DNA of 64,000 nucleotides from the NCBI RefSeq assembly GCF_000801105.2, contig NC_079516.1, positions 51,133,265-51,197,264 on the forward strand. Direction: 5' to 3'. Source of the stretch: Raphanus sativus (Eukaryota > Streptophyta > Magnoliopsida > Brassicales > Brassicaceae). Shown piece after piece: positions 36,935 through 47,285 of the stretch. Made by a program: the position numbers and the translations under genes. Numbering within the stretch: position 1 is the stretch's first letter; each line of letters opens with the position of its first letter. The notes under the pieces were generated by a model. It was not told where the DNA came from. It did no database searches and saw only the letters and a list, made by a program, of their open reading frames with translations.

Positions 36935-37018
36935 GATGTGATAAGGTCGTACACTCTTCACTACCAAAGCATCTTTCCTCACAACAAACTGAACTAGCTC
37001 TAGTGACGAAATCAAGAC

Positions 37019-37895
37019 ATGGGAAGCCTCAAGTCTCTTGTTATCTTGGCTTTGCTTTTATCCCTCACTCTCGCTGTTTTTGCTGACACGTCCAACGATG
37101 CTTCTACAAATGGTATATAACTCTCTTTTATACTCTCACATAACTGATGACCGAATGTTTTATACATAGCCTGACGTAAATAACATATAAATCACACGTG
37201 CAGCTAAAAATGAAGTGAAGCCAAGTGAAGCAACCGATACCGTAGAGCCGCAGCAATGGTGGCCGGGTGGTTGTAGGTTCGGGTGTTGCGGTGGCTGGGT
37301 GTTTGGACGGTGCAACTTCTGTTGTCGACGGCCACAAGCCGCTGAAGCCGTGGAAACCGAGGCTGTTGAGGCCAATGATGTTGAACCTCAGCAGCGGGGA
37401 GGTGGTGGTTGTAGGTACGGATGTTGCGGATCCTGGCGTTATGGACGGTGCAGCTACTGTTGCCGAAGTGCTCAAGCCGAGGAGACCGTGGAAACCGAAG
37501 CTGTTGAGGCCAACGCTGTTGAACCTCAGCAGCGGGGAGGTGGTGGCTGTAGGTACGGATGTTGCGGATGGCGAGGTGGACGGTGCGCCTACTGTTGCCG
37601 AAGTGCTCAAGCCGAGGAGACCGGGGAAACCGAAGCTGTCGAGGCCAACTTTGTTGAACCTCAGCAGCGGGGAGGTGGTGGCTGTAGATACGGATGTTGC
37701 GGATCCTGGCGTTATGGACGATGCACCTACTGTTGCCGAAGTGCTCAAGCCGAGGCTGAAGTTGTTAAGCCCCAACAACGTAGCAGATGTAGGTATGGTT
37801 GCTGTGGAAGCTACGCTTATGGGCAGTGCAGTGCTTGCTGTTCCAAGAAAATGGCTACTGAGGAAGCGGAGAAAAAGGAAGAAGCTAAGCCATAA
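37019..37895 (+). CDS. M17: M17/M10-like seed protein with Cys-rich tandem repeats
   Basis: Two exons: 37019-37112 and 37204-37895 (GT-AG, phase 1), 261 residues. The N-terminus MGSLKSLVILALLLSLTLAV is a signal peptide, so the product should be secreted or vacuolar. The mature part holds five repeats around C-R-Y/F-G-C-C-G...G-R/Q-C-x-x-C-C, each with six cysteines, joined by acidic linkers (EPQQRGGGG and AQAEETVETEAVEAN); the central ones repeat at 138 and 135 bp. It ends in a Lys/Glu tail KKMATEEAEKKEEAKP. The similarity is to Arabidopsis ATM17/ATM10 (At2g41260, At2g41280), transcripts of dry seed called late-embryogenesis-abundant; molecular function is unknown. Arabidopsis has two genes here, this window one. 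The near-exact repeats keep two other frames open (see findings). Confidence 0.9.
37368..37780 (+). repeat. 138-bp coding tandem repeats in M17 gene
   Basis: Unit starts (GAGGCCAA) lie at 37368, 37506 and 37641, giving periods of 138 and 135 bp. The nucleotide identity between units is very high, which suggests recent expansion or homogenisation; the first and last Cys-rich motifs of the protein are more diverged. Confidence 0.85.
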
Positions 37896-37906
37896 AATGG
37901 TGTGTA

Positions 37907-37966
37907 ACATACAAACTCTATATAGCCCTTTTGTCACAAAAAAAAAAGAACACATACAAACTCTAT
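37907..37966 (+). mobile_element. Micro-insertion in M17 3' UTR, tail TTTTGTCAC-A(10)
   Basis: The perfect 15-bp repeat ACATACAAACTCTAT (37907-37921 and 37952-37966) flanks a 30-bp insert that begins ATAGCCCTTTTGTCAC and continues with ten A and GAAC. Confidence 0.72.
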
Positions 37967-38070
37967 GTTTGTATGCATGATATGTCAATATAAGGAAAAA
38001 AAAATGTTGCTACGAGAAGGTCTATAGCTCAATAAAAAAAAAGTCCTAGGTTCATATATAATATGTATTT

Positions 38071-38111
38071 TGTTATGTAGTGTTTTTTTGTCGACTGTTA
38101 TGTAGTGTTTT
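38071..38111 (-). mobile_element. Micro-insertion, tail GTCGAC-A(n)
   Basis: The perfect 16-bp repeat TGTTATGTAGTGTTTT (38071-38086 and 38096-38111) flanks TTTGTCGAC; on the minus strand GTCGACAAA runs into the repeat's own A residues. Confidence 0.65.
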
Positions 38112-38218
38112 CCTCGTGAAGATTATAATAATAACTACGTTTTAAAAATTAAATCGTGAATTGCAATAATTAAATTATGATAATGAAAAACATGTATGAA
38201 AACCACATTTATAATATG

Positions 38219-38246
38219 GTATTACGCAAAAAAAAATCGTATTACG
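38219..38246 (+). mobile_element. Micro-insertion, 12 bp with A(9)
   Basis: The 8-bp repeat GTATTACG (38219-38226 and 38239-38246) flanks CAAAAAAAAATC. The repeat is short, so the call is weaker than the others. Confidence 0.45.
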
Positions 38247-38349
38247 AAGATTTATGATCCTAACATTCATTATGCAGACTTGAGATATAAAATAAATTTA
38301 GATCGCTAATTTAGATTATTTTTATCGTTAATGTACGCATGATTTGTTT

Positions 38350-40549
38350 TTAGATTTTATACTCTCCAGCGAAAGGAGTATTCACCGATCCAACCCATAG
38401 AGTTCCGTCACGCTCCTCCACCTCACTTATGGAGATCCATTTATTTCCATTTGTACCCTCGAAAACCTCCGATATTACGCCACTACCTTCGCTCAACCTC
38501 ACGGCCATCCCGTTACCTTTGTACTTGGCCCAGTACGAATGGACTTTCATCCAGTCCACCGGCAAACCTAAGGCGGCGTGTCCTAGCCACGCGTTCGACA
38601 TGGCGAACTCAGTCAGCTTTGAGTGTTTTGTATTCAAGCCTACCCAAAATCCACCACGTGGACTCCTCTTTATATTGTCGGGGAACCCAGGGAGCTGCTC
38701 CGCAAAAACCTCGTAGTTCTCGTGAGACTTAGAAACCGAAGTGTCGTTGAGCCAGTAACGTAGGATTCGGGACGTCGCAGTCTCAGCCACGAGAAGGTAA
38801 TCGCCGTTTTGGCTTAGTACGATCCCGTTTGCGAACGCAAGGTTGCTTAGAAGCGTTGTCACTTGTTTTGTACTTGGATCATATTTCATCAATCTACCGG
38901 TTCTGTCCCCACTCATAATCACGCCTATATAATTCCTGAAAAGAAATTAAACAGTATACTCTTATACTAGATTTTTTTTTGTTCACATACTAGATTTTCA
39001 AATCATTATTTTAATAACGTTTACTTTTTCAGTATTACATACGATGTATAACTGTACATGTATAATTCATGTGTATATTGTATTTGACATATAAGAATGC
39101 TTTTGTGTTTTAGATAAATGATCAAAATTCACAGAAGGTTACCTCCGTTGATAAACAGTACTACTATCGGTAAAGTAGATAACTCCGGTCTGTGGATCTA
39201 TCTCAACACTGTTGGTAAACGTAAGGGGCTTATCCAGCTGATCTGTTAATACTTGATTGGCTAAACCACCTTCCCGACCAACTTTAAGAAGGCCCATGTA
39301 AGCATCAGCAATAAAAAGATCACCAGTGGACTTTTCAAAGGCCAGGCCCAATGGTCGACCACACTCGTGTTCCGTTCGTTGGTGCTCGTGCGGGCCCTCA
39401 CAACCATCTCTGCAAATGTAAAGGGACCCTAATTAAGTATAACACTAAACAGTAAAATCAGATCATAACGGACTAATTTTCACAACTGTCTATAACTATT
39501 CCTTTATATCAAGGCTAACACCAAGGTGAGTTTAGTGAGTTGTTTATTTTTATTTACATGATTGTTATTCCATCCGTTTGCTTAGTGGTATATTGAAAAG
39601 ATGCATTGCTGTCTAAATATACTGTGATCTTTCTGAAATATGTTTAAATAGAACATATTTTAATACAAATCTAGACCACAAAAATCTAATATCACATTTG
39701 TGTCTTGGTTGTGTACTGATGACTCCTAGTAAATAAAAAATGCAACATTGTCTATCTTCTGACTCAATTCTTTAGCTGTCAGCAATTCATAACACTCGCG
39801 TGAGGAGCATCGATGAATAAAATATTAATCAAAGGAATTATAGAAGCAATTAATTTTATAGTCGAATGTGCAAATATAATTGAATTCTAGAATAGTAGAA
39901 TCCCCTCAAAATGGGAACTTCACATGCATGCCCAAATAACAATATTGTGATTCAGAAAGTGAAACTTGCAACTTAAAACAACCAAGTTGACCACGTGAAA
40001 GTTGGTAGTACATATGCCGAAACAAAAGAAGTACCTTTCATTTGGTCAGGATCATAACTTATTATATTAAATATGTAATTTAGTTAAACTCAAAAGATTA
40101 AAGTTAACCAAGTTGGTATTTCAAAGAAGATAATTTCACCATTATGATAATTAGATCGATAATTTCGGTGGAACAGAAGAAATTGATTGGATACAATTGA
40201 AGCACTTTGTTATGAAGATGCATTCCAAAGAAAAGTAGAAAACTAGAAAATGAAAAGGAGAAATTATTGCGTACCTTGCTGGGGTGGTGACGGCGAAATC
40301 TATCCAACGGCTCTCATTAGCTATCCACTTAACAATTCGACCGTCGGATAAACCGGTGTAAGGACCATCTCCGGAGATATCGAAGACGAAACTCTCAGGT
40401 CCAGAAGCTCCGGTGGTAGGAATCAAATGGAACTCAGGGAAATGAACAGTCAACATTGACTCTCCATGTTTTAGACTCTCGCGGGAAGAATCGAAGAGGC
40501 TTAAGAGAAAGGCAAGTGATATCGCAACCACCAAAACGAGTTTCATCAT
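38350..40549 (-). CDS. SSL2: Strictosidine synthase-like 2, three exons
   Basis: Six-bladed beta-propeller of the strictosidine synthase / adipocyte plasma membrane-associated protein family. Exons (minus): 40549-40275, 39409-39143, 38935-38350; GT-AG, phases agree, 376 codons with stop. N-terminal signal peptide or anchor MMKLVLVVAISLAFLLSLFD. Family blocks in order: GASGPESFVFDISGDGPYTG (blade 1), CGRPLGLAFEKSTGDLFIAD, GVIYFTDSS, LSNLAFANGIVLSQNGDYLL, RSPRGGFWVGL and the C-terminal ERDGTLWVGSVNTPF. Plant SSL proteins generally lack true strictosidine synthase activity; the biochemical role is unknown and defence or extracellular roles are proposed. Corresponds to At2g41290. Intron 2 (38936-39142) holds a micro-insertion. 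Its sister gene SSL1 lies 8.5 kb further on in the same orientation. Confidence 0.93.
38964..38998 (-). mobile_element. Micro-insertion in SSL2 intron 2, tail GTGAAC-A(n)
   Basis: The perfect 12-bp repeat ATACTAGATTTT (38964-38975 and 38987-38998) flanks 11 bp reading GTGAACAAAAA on the minus strand. Confidence 0.65.
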
Positions 40550-41019
40550 TCTCCTCTCCCCGTAGATTGTCTTTGTGGTAAGAGCGATATGTAGTTCTCT
40601 TAAATATAAACTGAAGTGTCAAAAATAATGAATAGTTAAGTTACAAAAAAAAAAAAAATGAATAGTTTTCTTATACATGTCGAATTCGTGTCAAAAACTC
40701 AACACCAAATATTTTACTTATATTATTGTATTCTTGGGGTTTGTGGATCATGCATTTATTATCATGCATATGCTAGTTCATATGTTTATTTTTTCTTGTT
40801 CAAACATTTCTTTCTTATTGCTTTATTATGAAAGATACATTTCCTTCTTACTGACCAGACATTCATGATACCCAAGTTTGTCAAGATATAAGTTTTTGCT
40901 GTTTATGGAACGAGATTATAAAGAAATCAAACAATACATTCTTCTAGTCTGCTTCAATTCGTGTATCAATTAGGCATATGTGACTACGAAGTTTCCATGA
41001 TTTATATGTAATAAGAATA
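40550..41019. other. SSL2 upstream region
   Basis: Likely promoter and 5' UTR of SSL2 on the minus strand, with the micro-insertion 40627-40667 about 80 bp before the start codon. No other element is recognised. Confidence 0.5.
40627..40667 (+). mobile_element. Micro-insertion upstream of SSL2, tail AAGTTAC-A(12)
   Basis: The 11-bp repeat AATGAATAGTT (40627-40637 and 40657-40667) flanks AAGTTAC followed by twelve A residues. Confidence 0.72.
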
Positions 41020-42165
41020 CTAGATAGTTGGCCCGCTCATGCGGGCTTAATAATCTTATAAATATTTACTGATATATATATTATTATTATTTCAATAATT
41101 ATCATGATAAGTTTATATATGTATGACTATTATTGAAATTATTTTTTTAATCTTTATGATTAAAAATACTATTTTCAGATAACAACATAATATATATTAG
41201 AACTGTTTTATTTATTTTTGGCCAAAAGTTGTATTATATTAATTTACGTTCCATTATCTAATCTAATAGATAAACATAAAATTATTAAAATAACTTTTTA
41301 ATTATAGTACATATCATATATAACTATTTATTATATACATGATCATATTATCTCTATTCATATTAATTAATACACATACATTTGTCACTAAAATTAACTT
41401 TTTATAAAACCAAACATATAAATGAGGTTAGACCATTATCTGATGACGTCAGCTCCTAATTGCTCTATCTAACGGGGTTTTAGGTGTTTCGTCCGCCTAT
41501 GGGGACAAAAACATTTTATAATTATTTATTAATATATGCATAACTAATTAAAATATTATAGTTATAAATCATATTTTTTTCATTTGAAAATTCTTACGTA
41601 TTATAATTTTAAAAATGTTTCATTCATTATATTTTACTATTAATAAATAAATCTTAAAATCACTTAATATTTTTTTTGATTATATAAATTAAGAATTTTA
41701 CTTGAATAATATGTGTCTTTTTTAATTTTGAATTTTTTTATTAAAAGTTTTTTCGGATTACAACACAATATATAAAAACGAATTTAAATTAATAATAGTA
41801 AGAACTATCCGAAATCTGAAAATATAGATGTTAAATAAAAAACAATTTATTTTAAATTCGTTTTTATTTTTAGCTAATATATATACTTTTTATTCATTAA
41901 GGGTAGAATCGATATTAACCACTCTAACTTTTAACGTAGGAACTCTGTTGCGAAAAATCACTTCGCAAATAATAGTAGAATAGAACTATCCAAAATCTGA
42001 AAATATAGATGTTAAATAAAAAACAATTTATTTTAAATTCATTTTTATTTTTAGCTAATATATATATACTTTTTATTCATTAAGGATACAATCGATATTA
42101 ACCACTTCAACTTTTAACGTGGGAGTTCCGCTGCGAAAAATTACTTCCGTAAATAATAGTATAGA
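41020..42165 (-). mobile_element. Non-autonomous Helitron with tandem 5' ends
   Basis: Read on the minus strand it starts TCTATACTATTATTTACGG at 42165 and ends in a hairpin (GCCCGCATGAGCGGGC) followed by CAACTATCTAG at 41020, inserted between A and T. A second, inner 5' end (TCTATTCTACTATTATTTGC) starts at 41984, and the roughly 180 bp behind each end are about 90% alike by eye. No protein is encoded. Confidence 0.85.
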
Positions 42166-43060
42166 TTTATTTCCTAATTGTCTATACTAACAATAAAGAA
42201 AATAACAAGTATTCATATTTTATTATTTATTTTTAGTGTTTGATTTTTGATGCATATTATACATGTGCAGATGGTATGATTGCTTACAAAACGCCTTAGA
42301 TCGAGGGATCACATTTACTTCATTGTACTAAAAGGAGATCTATTTTCCATAGTGTTTATCTAGTTTGCATCAGTCTACAATTTTGGGTAAAGAGTAAATT
42401 TTATTCGACAACCAAAACAAAGATATGAAATAACGTTGAATGAGAAAGTCGTAAATTTAAAATATTTTTTTTGTGGTAAATTTAAAATATATAAAACCAA
42501 AATTAACAGAAAAACGCAGCGACCTCAAACTTTACTAACCACGTTTTATTTCGTAACAATTAATAAATGTTTTTGTTTGACCGTTTTTATAAGTATAAAT
42601 GAAGCATAAATTTAAATAGCAATAATAAAAAGACAAAGGAGGTTGGAGGAAGTGAATAGGCAGGAGAAGGGGCAGTGGACAGAATAAGCAAAGGCATGCA
42701 ACCCCACTTAGCAACCTATTCGTTCTGTTGCCTTCTGAGTTCTGACAATTTTTTTTTTTTTAAATTGTCAGTCATCAAACCCATCCAAACAAACAATGCC
42801 ATAAACATCAGTGTCAATTAAAGAAAATAATCATAAAAATTTGTGACAACCAAATTACCAGAAAAAATAAGAAGAAAGAAGAGAAGAATGTGACCAGAAA
42901 AAAGAGAAGAAGAACGTGACCACCTCATGTTTACAAATATCCCGCTTTTATCTTGTCTGTTATGGTTAGTGGACTGCACAGACTGGTCATCAGCCTCACA
43001 CCTCTTTCAGATTTCTTATCAACTTTGAAAATCTTATGTATGTACTAGCTTGGGATCTAA
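42166..43060. other. Spacer between Helitron and Tourist MITE
   Basis: No gene is recognised. Contains the micro-insertion 42451-42490 and a T-loop palindrome near 42743-42772 (CTGACAATTT ... AAATTGTCAG). Confidence 0.5.
42451..42490 (-). mobile_element. Micro-insertion, tail CAC-A(7)
   Basis: The perfect 15-bp repeat GTAAATTTAAAATAT (42451-42465 and 42476-42490) flanks only 10 bp, CACAAAAAAA on the minus strand. Confidence 0.7.
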
Positions 43061-43227
43061 GACCATGATTAATGAAGGTTCTTAGAAGTAGGATTTTTAG
43101 CGTAATTTAAGAACTAATTTTTAACTTTAACAAAGAAAAAAATTAGTGTTGGAAAAAAAAAAATTAACAACCGATTCTTAAATTATGTTAAGAACCACAT
43201 TTCTAAGGATCCTCATTAATCATGATT
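43061..43227. mobile_element. Tourist-like MITE with long inverted repeats
   Basis: 167 bp, almost entirely a foldback: the left arm from CCATGATTAATGAAGGTTCT and the right arm match for about 60 bp in inverted orientation with several mismatches. TAA flanks both ends (43058-43060 and 43228-43230). It lies 33 bp from the autonomous-looking Harbinger element. Confidence 0.8.
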
Positions 43228-44746
43228 TAAGTATACAGACATATATTAAAAGGAACTTTAGAGCACCTTTATCGCCATATCTTATGGCATATCTTATGTA
43301 ATTAATGGCGAAAATTAAATGTAAAATGCTTATAAACGATGCAAACGTTTGTTAAATAAGAAGTGTTTTAACACGTCCCTTAAGGGCACGTGTCACGATA
43401 TGATAAATCTAGAGTTTTGTTTTTTTCTTTTCTCTTTTCTCTCTTCTCTCTTGTCCTCTCGTTCTCTCCTTCTCTCCTTCTCTTCGTCTCTCCTTCTCGA
43501 CATCCCTCTCTCGACGGCGAGTAGACCATCTCTGTCTCTGTGTTGCCGATCTGTCCACTCCTTATCTCCATCTCTCCTTCTCTGATTCTCTTCGTCGACC
43601 TTCTCACCATCTCTCTCTCTCGACGGCGTCAGCGAGTGGAACGGATTTCCCGATCTCTCCGCCGATCTCTCCAACGATTTGGTTTCTCAGTCCACGACGA
43701 TCTCACCGCCGAGCTCTCCGCCGATTGTCTAGCTCAGTCGACGCCGATCTCTCCGCCCTTTGCAACCGACTCCTCAATCCATCGATCTCTCCGCCGAATC
43801 GAAAACAAAAAACAGGTATGTCTCCTCAATCCATCGATCTCTCCTCAATCCATCGATCTGTCCTGATTAGTTTTTGTTTTTGGAATATATAAAATTGTAA
43901 ATTAGGGTTTGCGATTGACAATTTGACTTGTTAAGGATTGGATTGGATTGTATGTTTCTGATTGAAGTGTGGTTATTAGAATAATTTTTTTGATTGTAAC
44001 TTGATTGTAACTTGATTGTATGCTTGTGAGTATTCGATGCCTATGTCTTCCATTGATGACTATGTCTTCCATTAGGAAGTAGTATTGTTTAGGTTACTTG
44101 AACATCTAGATTTTTTTTTTTTCATCTTCCTATTGGTTTCTCAGTTGCTATGACGTTAATTTTTGTACATCTTCTTAACTGTCAAGTGTATTGTTTATGT
44201 GTCCATACCTTTAAAAGCCAACAACCATACTTGCTCAATGCTACTCGATTATTGAATACATGCAACAAGTTGATTAAAGTATGAATTTTCATTAATTTGT
44301 AGTGGCTTTCTGTCACGGGATTCTGTTTTTCTTGATGACTATGTCTTCCATTAGGAAGTAGTATTGTTTAGGTTACTTGAACAACTTACGGTAGGTTTCA
44401 TTATTAAGTATAGTCTTGTAACCTGGTTGGTGTATTTAAGTCTAGGTTGAAGGTTTCAAACATTGATGACTATGTCTTGTCGCTGCTATAGGAAAAAGAA
44501 ACCAACTCGCTTACAGTTTGAAGTGAAATTTATTAGTGTGAAATGAGTTGAGCTTTGATGGTTTGTGTAATAGCTTTGATGGTTTGTGTACTGTGAAATG
44601 AGTTTAGTTTAGTTTGTTCTCAACCAATTTTGAATAGTTAGTAGAAGTTAATTTTCGAATAGCTTTGATGGGTGTGTAATAAGTTGTGATTAGACTGTGG
44701 TGGTTTATGGTTAGGTCTTTATGATTGTAACTTATTACTAGTTCAC

Positions 44747-45721
44747 TTGTTTCACCTATTAAACCCCAACCCTCCTTCATTATATCATATATTCCATATA
44801 GCCCAACCCCAATCAGCATCTTCTGTCTCTCTTATGGATCAACCGCATCCATATAGCCAGTCCTCTAGCTATATGAGCCTTCTGCACAGTCAGGATGACA
44901 GTGTTCTCCATTCGAACTTTCCTTTTGAGAGTTCTCCTTCTACTATCAACATAGGAACAAACGAAATCCCTTCTTTCAGTACCCTACAGTCTGATGCTCC
45001 AACTCCACCCGAAGTGAGACCAAAGAGGCGTAGGATAAGGCAGCAATGGACCCCAGCCGATGATGAGGTCCTGATAAGTGTGTGGCTAAACACTTCTAAA
45101 GATCCCATTGTAGGAACTGATCAAAGGGGTTTGACGTTCTGGCAACGCGTTGGAGAGTACTACTCCTCAAGTCCGCATGCTAGGGCTACTGGTGACAAGA
45201 GAGAGCATCTGAACTGTAAACAAAGGTGGCACAAAATCAATGAACTGACCAACAAATTCGTCGGGGCCTATGCAGCTGCAGAGAGACAACAAAGCAGTGG
45301 TCAGAGTGAGAGTGATGTGCTGAAGGTCGCTCATGAGATCTACCACAAGGAGATGAACCTTAAGTTCAACCTTGAGCACGCATGGTGCATTCTAAGGTAT
45401 GAACAGAAATGGCAAACACTCAACACTCCTCAAAGCAGTGGCAGTGCAAAGAAAAAATCCTATCCAGAAGTTTCAAGCCCCAATGTTGAGGAAGAAGAGA
45501 TACGGCCTGAAGGTATCAAGGCTGCTAAAGCAAGAAGGGCTAATGGTGGGAAAGGAAAGGCTGCTGTTCAATATGACCGCATTTGGGAGATCAAGAAGGA
45601 GGATTTTGCACAGAAGGAGGTACTGTCAAAGCTAGCAATTCTCGACACTCTGCTTGCTAAAAAAGAACCCCTAACTGAGGCCGAAGAAGCAGTCAAGCAA
45701 AAGCTACTCCTCCTTATTTGA
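44747..45721 (+). CDS. Harbinger ORF1: Myb/SANT-like DNA-binding protein
   Basis: 324 residues from the first Met, or 295 from the better-looking Met at 44834 (MDQPHPYSQSSSYMSLLHSQ). A Ser-rich N-terminus and a basic patch PKRRRIRQQW precede a Myb/SANT-like trihelix domain (WTPADDEVLISVWLNTSKDP ... FWQRVGEYY ... CKQRWHKINELTNKFVGAY), typical of PIF/Harbinger ORF1. A Glu/Lys-rich C-terminus ends in a coiled-coil-like region. Such proteins bind the terminal DNA and carry the transposase to the nucleus. Many plant databases label host copies of this family 'glutathione S-transferase T3-like', a misleading name. It lies 179 bp upstream of the transposase ORF on the same strand. Confidence 0.88.
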   Translation: MFHLLNPNPPSLYHIFHIAQPQSASSVSLMDQPHPYSQSSSYMSLLHSQDDSVLHSNFPFESSPSTINIGTNEIPSFSTLQSDAPTPPEVRPKRRRIRQQWTPADDEVLISVWLNTSKDPIVGTDQRGLTFWQRVGEYYSSSPHARATGDKREHLNCKQRWHKINELTNKFVGAYAAAERQQSSGQSESDVLKVAHEIYHKEMNLKFNLEHAWCILRYEQKWQTLNTPQSSGSAKKKSYPEVSSPNVEEEEIRPEGIKAAKARRANGGKGKAAVQYDRIWEIKKEDFAQKEVLSKLAILDTLLAKKEPLTEAEEAVKQKLLLLI

Positions 45722-45900
45722 ATGTGTTGTCTGTTTAGGTTGAAGGTTTCTAAGTGTTGTCTGTTTCTTTGCTTCGGTTTTAAATGCTTTCTACTTTATG
45801 AATGTAGTTCCTTTGCTTTGCTTCTGTTTCTATGTTATAAAAATATACAAATCATCCATCTTCAACATTATTTCAGAGCATTATTTTTCTTACATTTAAA

Positions 45901-47154
45901 ATGGCATCATCTTCTGGCCATTTTCATTACCACAAAAGCCATAATGATGATGCTGAATTTGAATCTCTTTTTGACGAATTATTAGAAATTCCCGATGTCA
46001 TTCCCGATCCGAAAATAAGAAAAAAACGTGCTTTTATCGAGAGACACCGGGAAGAAGGAGATATAAAGCTCTGGAATGATTATTTTTCTGAGACTCCTAC
46101 ATACCCTCACAATATATTCCGGCGACGATTTAGAATGAGCAAGCCATTGTTCATGCGTATTGTCCATCGTCTCTCAACGGAAGTAGAGTATTTTGCTCCA
46201 ACACAAGATGCAGTCGGAAGGTCAAGTCTATCACCGCTCCAAAAATGCACCGCAGCAATTCGTCAGTTAGCATATGGTGGTGGGGCTGATACGGTAGACG
46301 AATATGTCCGATGTGGTGAAACAACAGCTCGAAAATGCTTGCACCAGTTTACCGCCGGAATTATTCACTTGTTTGGCGATGAATTTCTAAGACGGCCTAC
46401 ACCGGAGGATCTTGAGAGACTACTGCATATTGGAGAACAACGTGGATTTCCCGGGATGATTGGAAGCATCGACTGTATGCATTGGGAGTGGAAGAATTGT
46501 CCTTCCTCTTGGAAAGGTATGTATTCCCGAGGAACCGATAAACCAACAATTGTGTTGGAGGCCGTAGCTTCTTATGACCTTTGGATATGGCACGCTTTTT
46601 TTGGAGGTCCAGGTACTATGAATGATCTTAATATTCTTGAACGATCACCTGTTTTTGATGACATAATTTACGGAAGATCTCCGCAAGTCGACTTCACTGT
46701 CAACGGAAGGGAGTATAATTTCGCCTACTATCTCACCGATGGTATTTATCCGGAATGGGCGACATTTATTAAATCTATCCGACTACCACAAGAAGAAAAA
46801 CATAAATTATTTGCCAAAACCCAAGAAAGAATTCGAAAAGATGTTGAGCGTGCCTTTGGAGTCCTGCAAGCCCGATTCGCCGTTATTAAAAATCCATCCC
46901 ATTTATGGGATAAAAAAAAGATATCAAATATTATGAGAGCATGTATAATACTTCATAATATGATTGTCGAAGATGAACGACGTACAGAGACTGAAGATGA
47001 GACGTTCCAAGGTCAAGATACTTCTTTTTGCGTCAAGATCCCTACTGAGCTTTTCACTCCAGGTGATCGTCGAGAAAGAATTAAGGCAAGCCCAGTCCAT
47101 AAACAATTAAAACTTGATCTGATCGAACATATATGGAATCAATTTGGTGTTTAA
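45901..47154 (+). CDS. PIF/Harbinger DDE transposase (HARBI1-like)
   Basis: 417 residues, uninterrupted. The DDE nuclease domain shows the expected residues: first Asp in IGSIDCMHWEWKNCP, second Asp in GGPGTMNDLNILERSP and the catalytic Glu in RKDVERAFGVLQARF. The N-terminal part (FRRRFRMSKPLFMRIVHRLS) is the usual helical region upstream of the catalytic core. Cuts and pastes elements with TTA/TAA targets in partnership with ORF1. The Tourist-like MITEs at 27901-28265 and 43061-43227 have the right target size to be mobilised by this class of enzyme, but their end sequences differ from this element's, so a different family member may have moved them. Confidence 0.93.
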   Translation: MASSSGHFHYHKSHNDDAEFESLFDELLEIPDVIPDPKIRKKRAFIERHREEGDIKLWNDYFSETPTYPHNIFRRRFRMSKPLFMRIVHRLSTEVEYFAPTQDAVGRSSLSPLQKCTAAIRQLAYGGGADTVDEYVRCGETTARKCLHQFTAGIIHLFGDEFLRRPTPEDLERLLHIGEQRGFPGMIGSIDCMHWEWKNCPSSWKGMYSRGTDKPTIVLEAVASYDLWIWHAFFGGPGTMNDLNILERSPVFDDIIYGRSPQVDFTVNGREYNFAYYLTDGIYPEWATFIKSIRLPQEEKHKLFAKTQERIRKDVERAFGVLQARFAVIKNPSHLWDKKKISNIMRACIILHNMIVEDERRTETEDETFQGQDTSFCVKIPTELFTPGDRRERIKASPVHKQLKLDLIEHIWNQFGV

Positions 47155-47285
47155 ATTTCTATGAATTAAATAAATGTATTTTTATTCAAATTTGTAATGT
47201 TTTCGAGTTTGTAATTTTCTTTTCAACTTTGTAATATTTTTTTCCTAAGACCACATTTTCATTAGTTATCTATTTTAATGTTATA

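Larger units (their letters stand above)
33497..37018. other. Spacer and upstream region of the M17 gene
   Basis: No gene is recognised. It contains a TTA trinucleotide tract (33660-33703), the micro-insertion 35292-35331 and, close to the M17 gene, a G-box (36418-36425) and a TATA box. An open frame at 34149-34448 has no recognised similarity. Confidence 0.45.
37896..38349. other. Convergent 3' spacer between M17 and SSL2
   Basis: Contains the 3' ends of the two convergent genes and three micro-insertions (37907-37966, 38071-38111, 38219-38246), the densest cluster of them in the window. Confidence 0.6.

Noticed and set aside
37128..37988. 286-codon antisense open frame with Ser/Thr/Ala repeats
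   Set aside because: It mirrors the M17 coding repeats and has no support of its own; kept only as a finding to test.
43380..43866. Several overlapping open frames rich in Arg/Glu or Ser/Leu
   Set aside because: They come from the CT-rich leader of the Harbinger element, a low-complexity sequence that opens frames on both strands.
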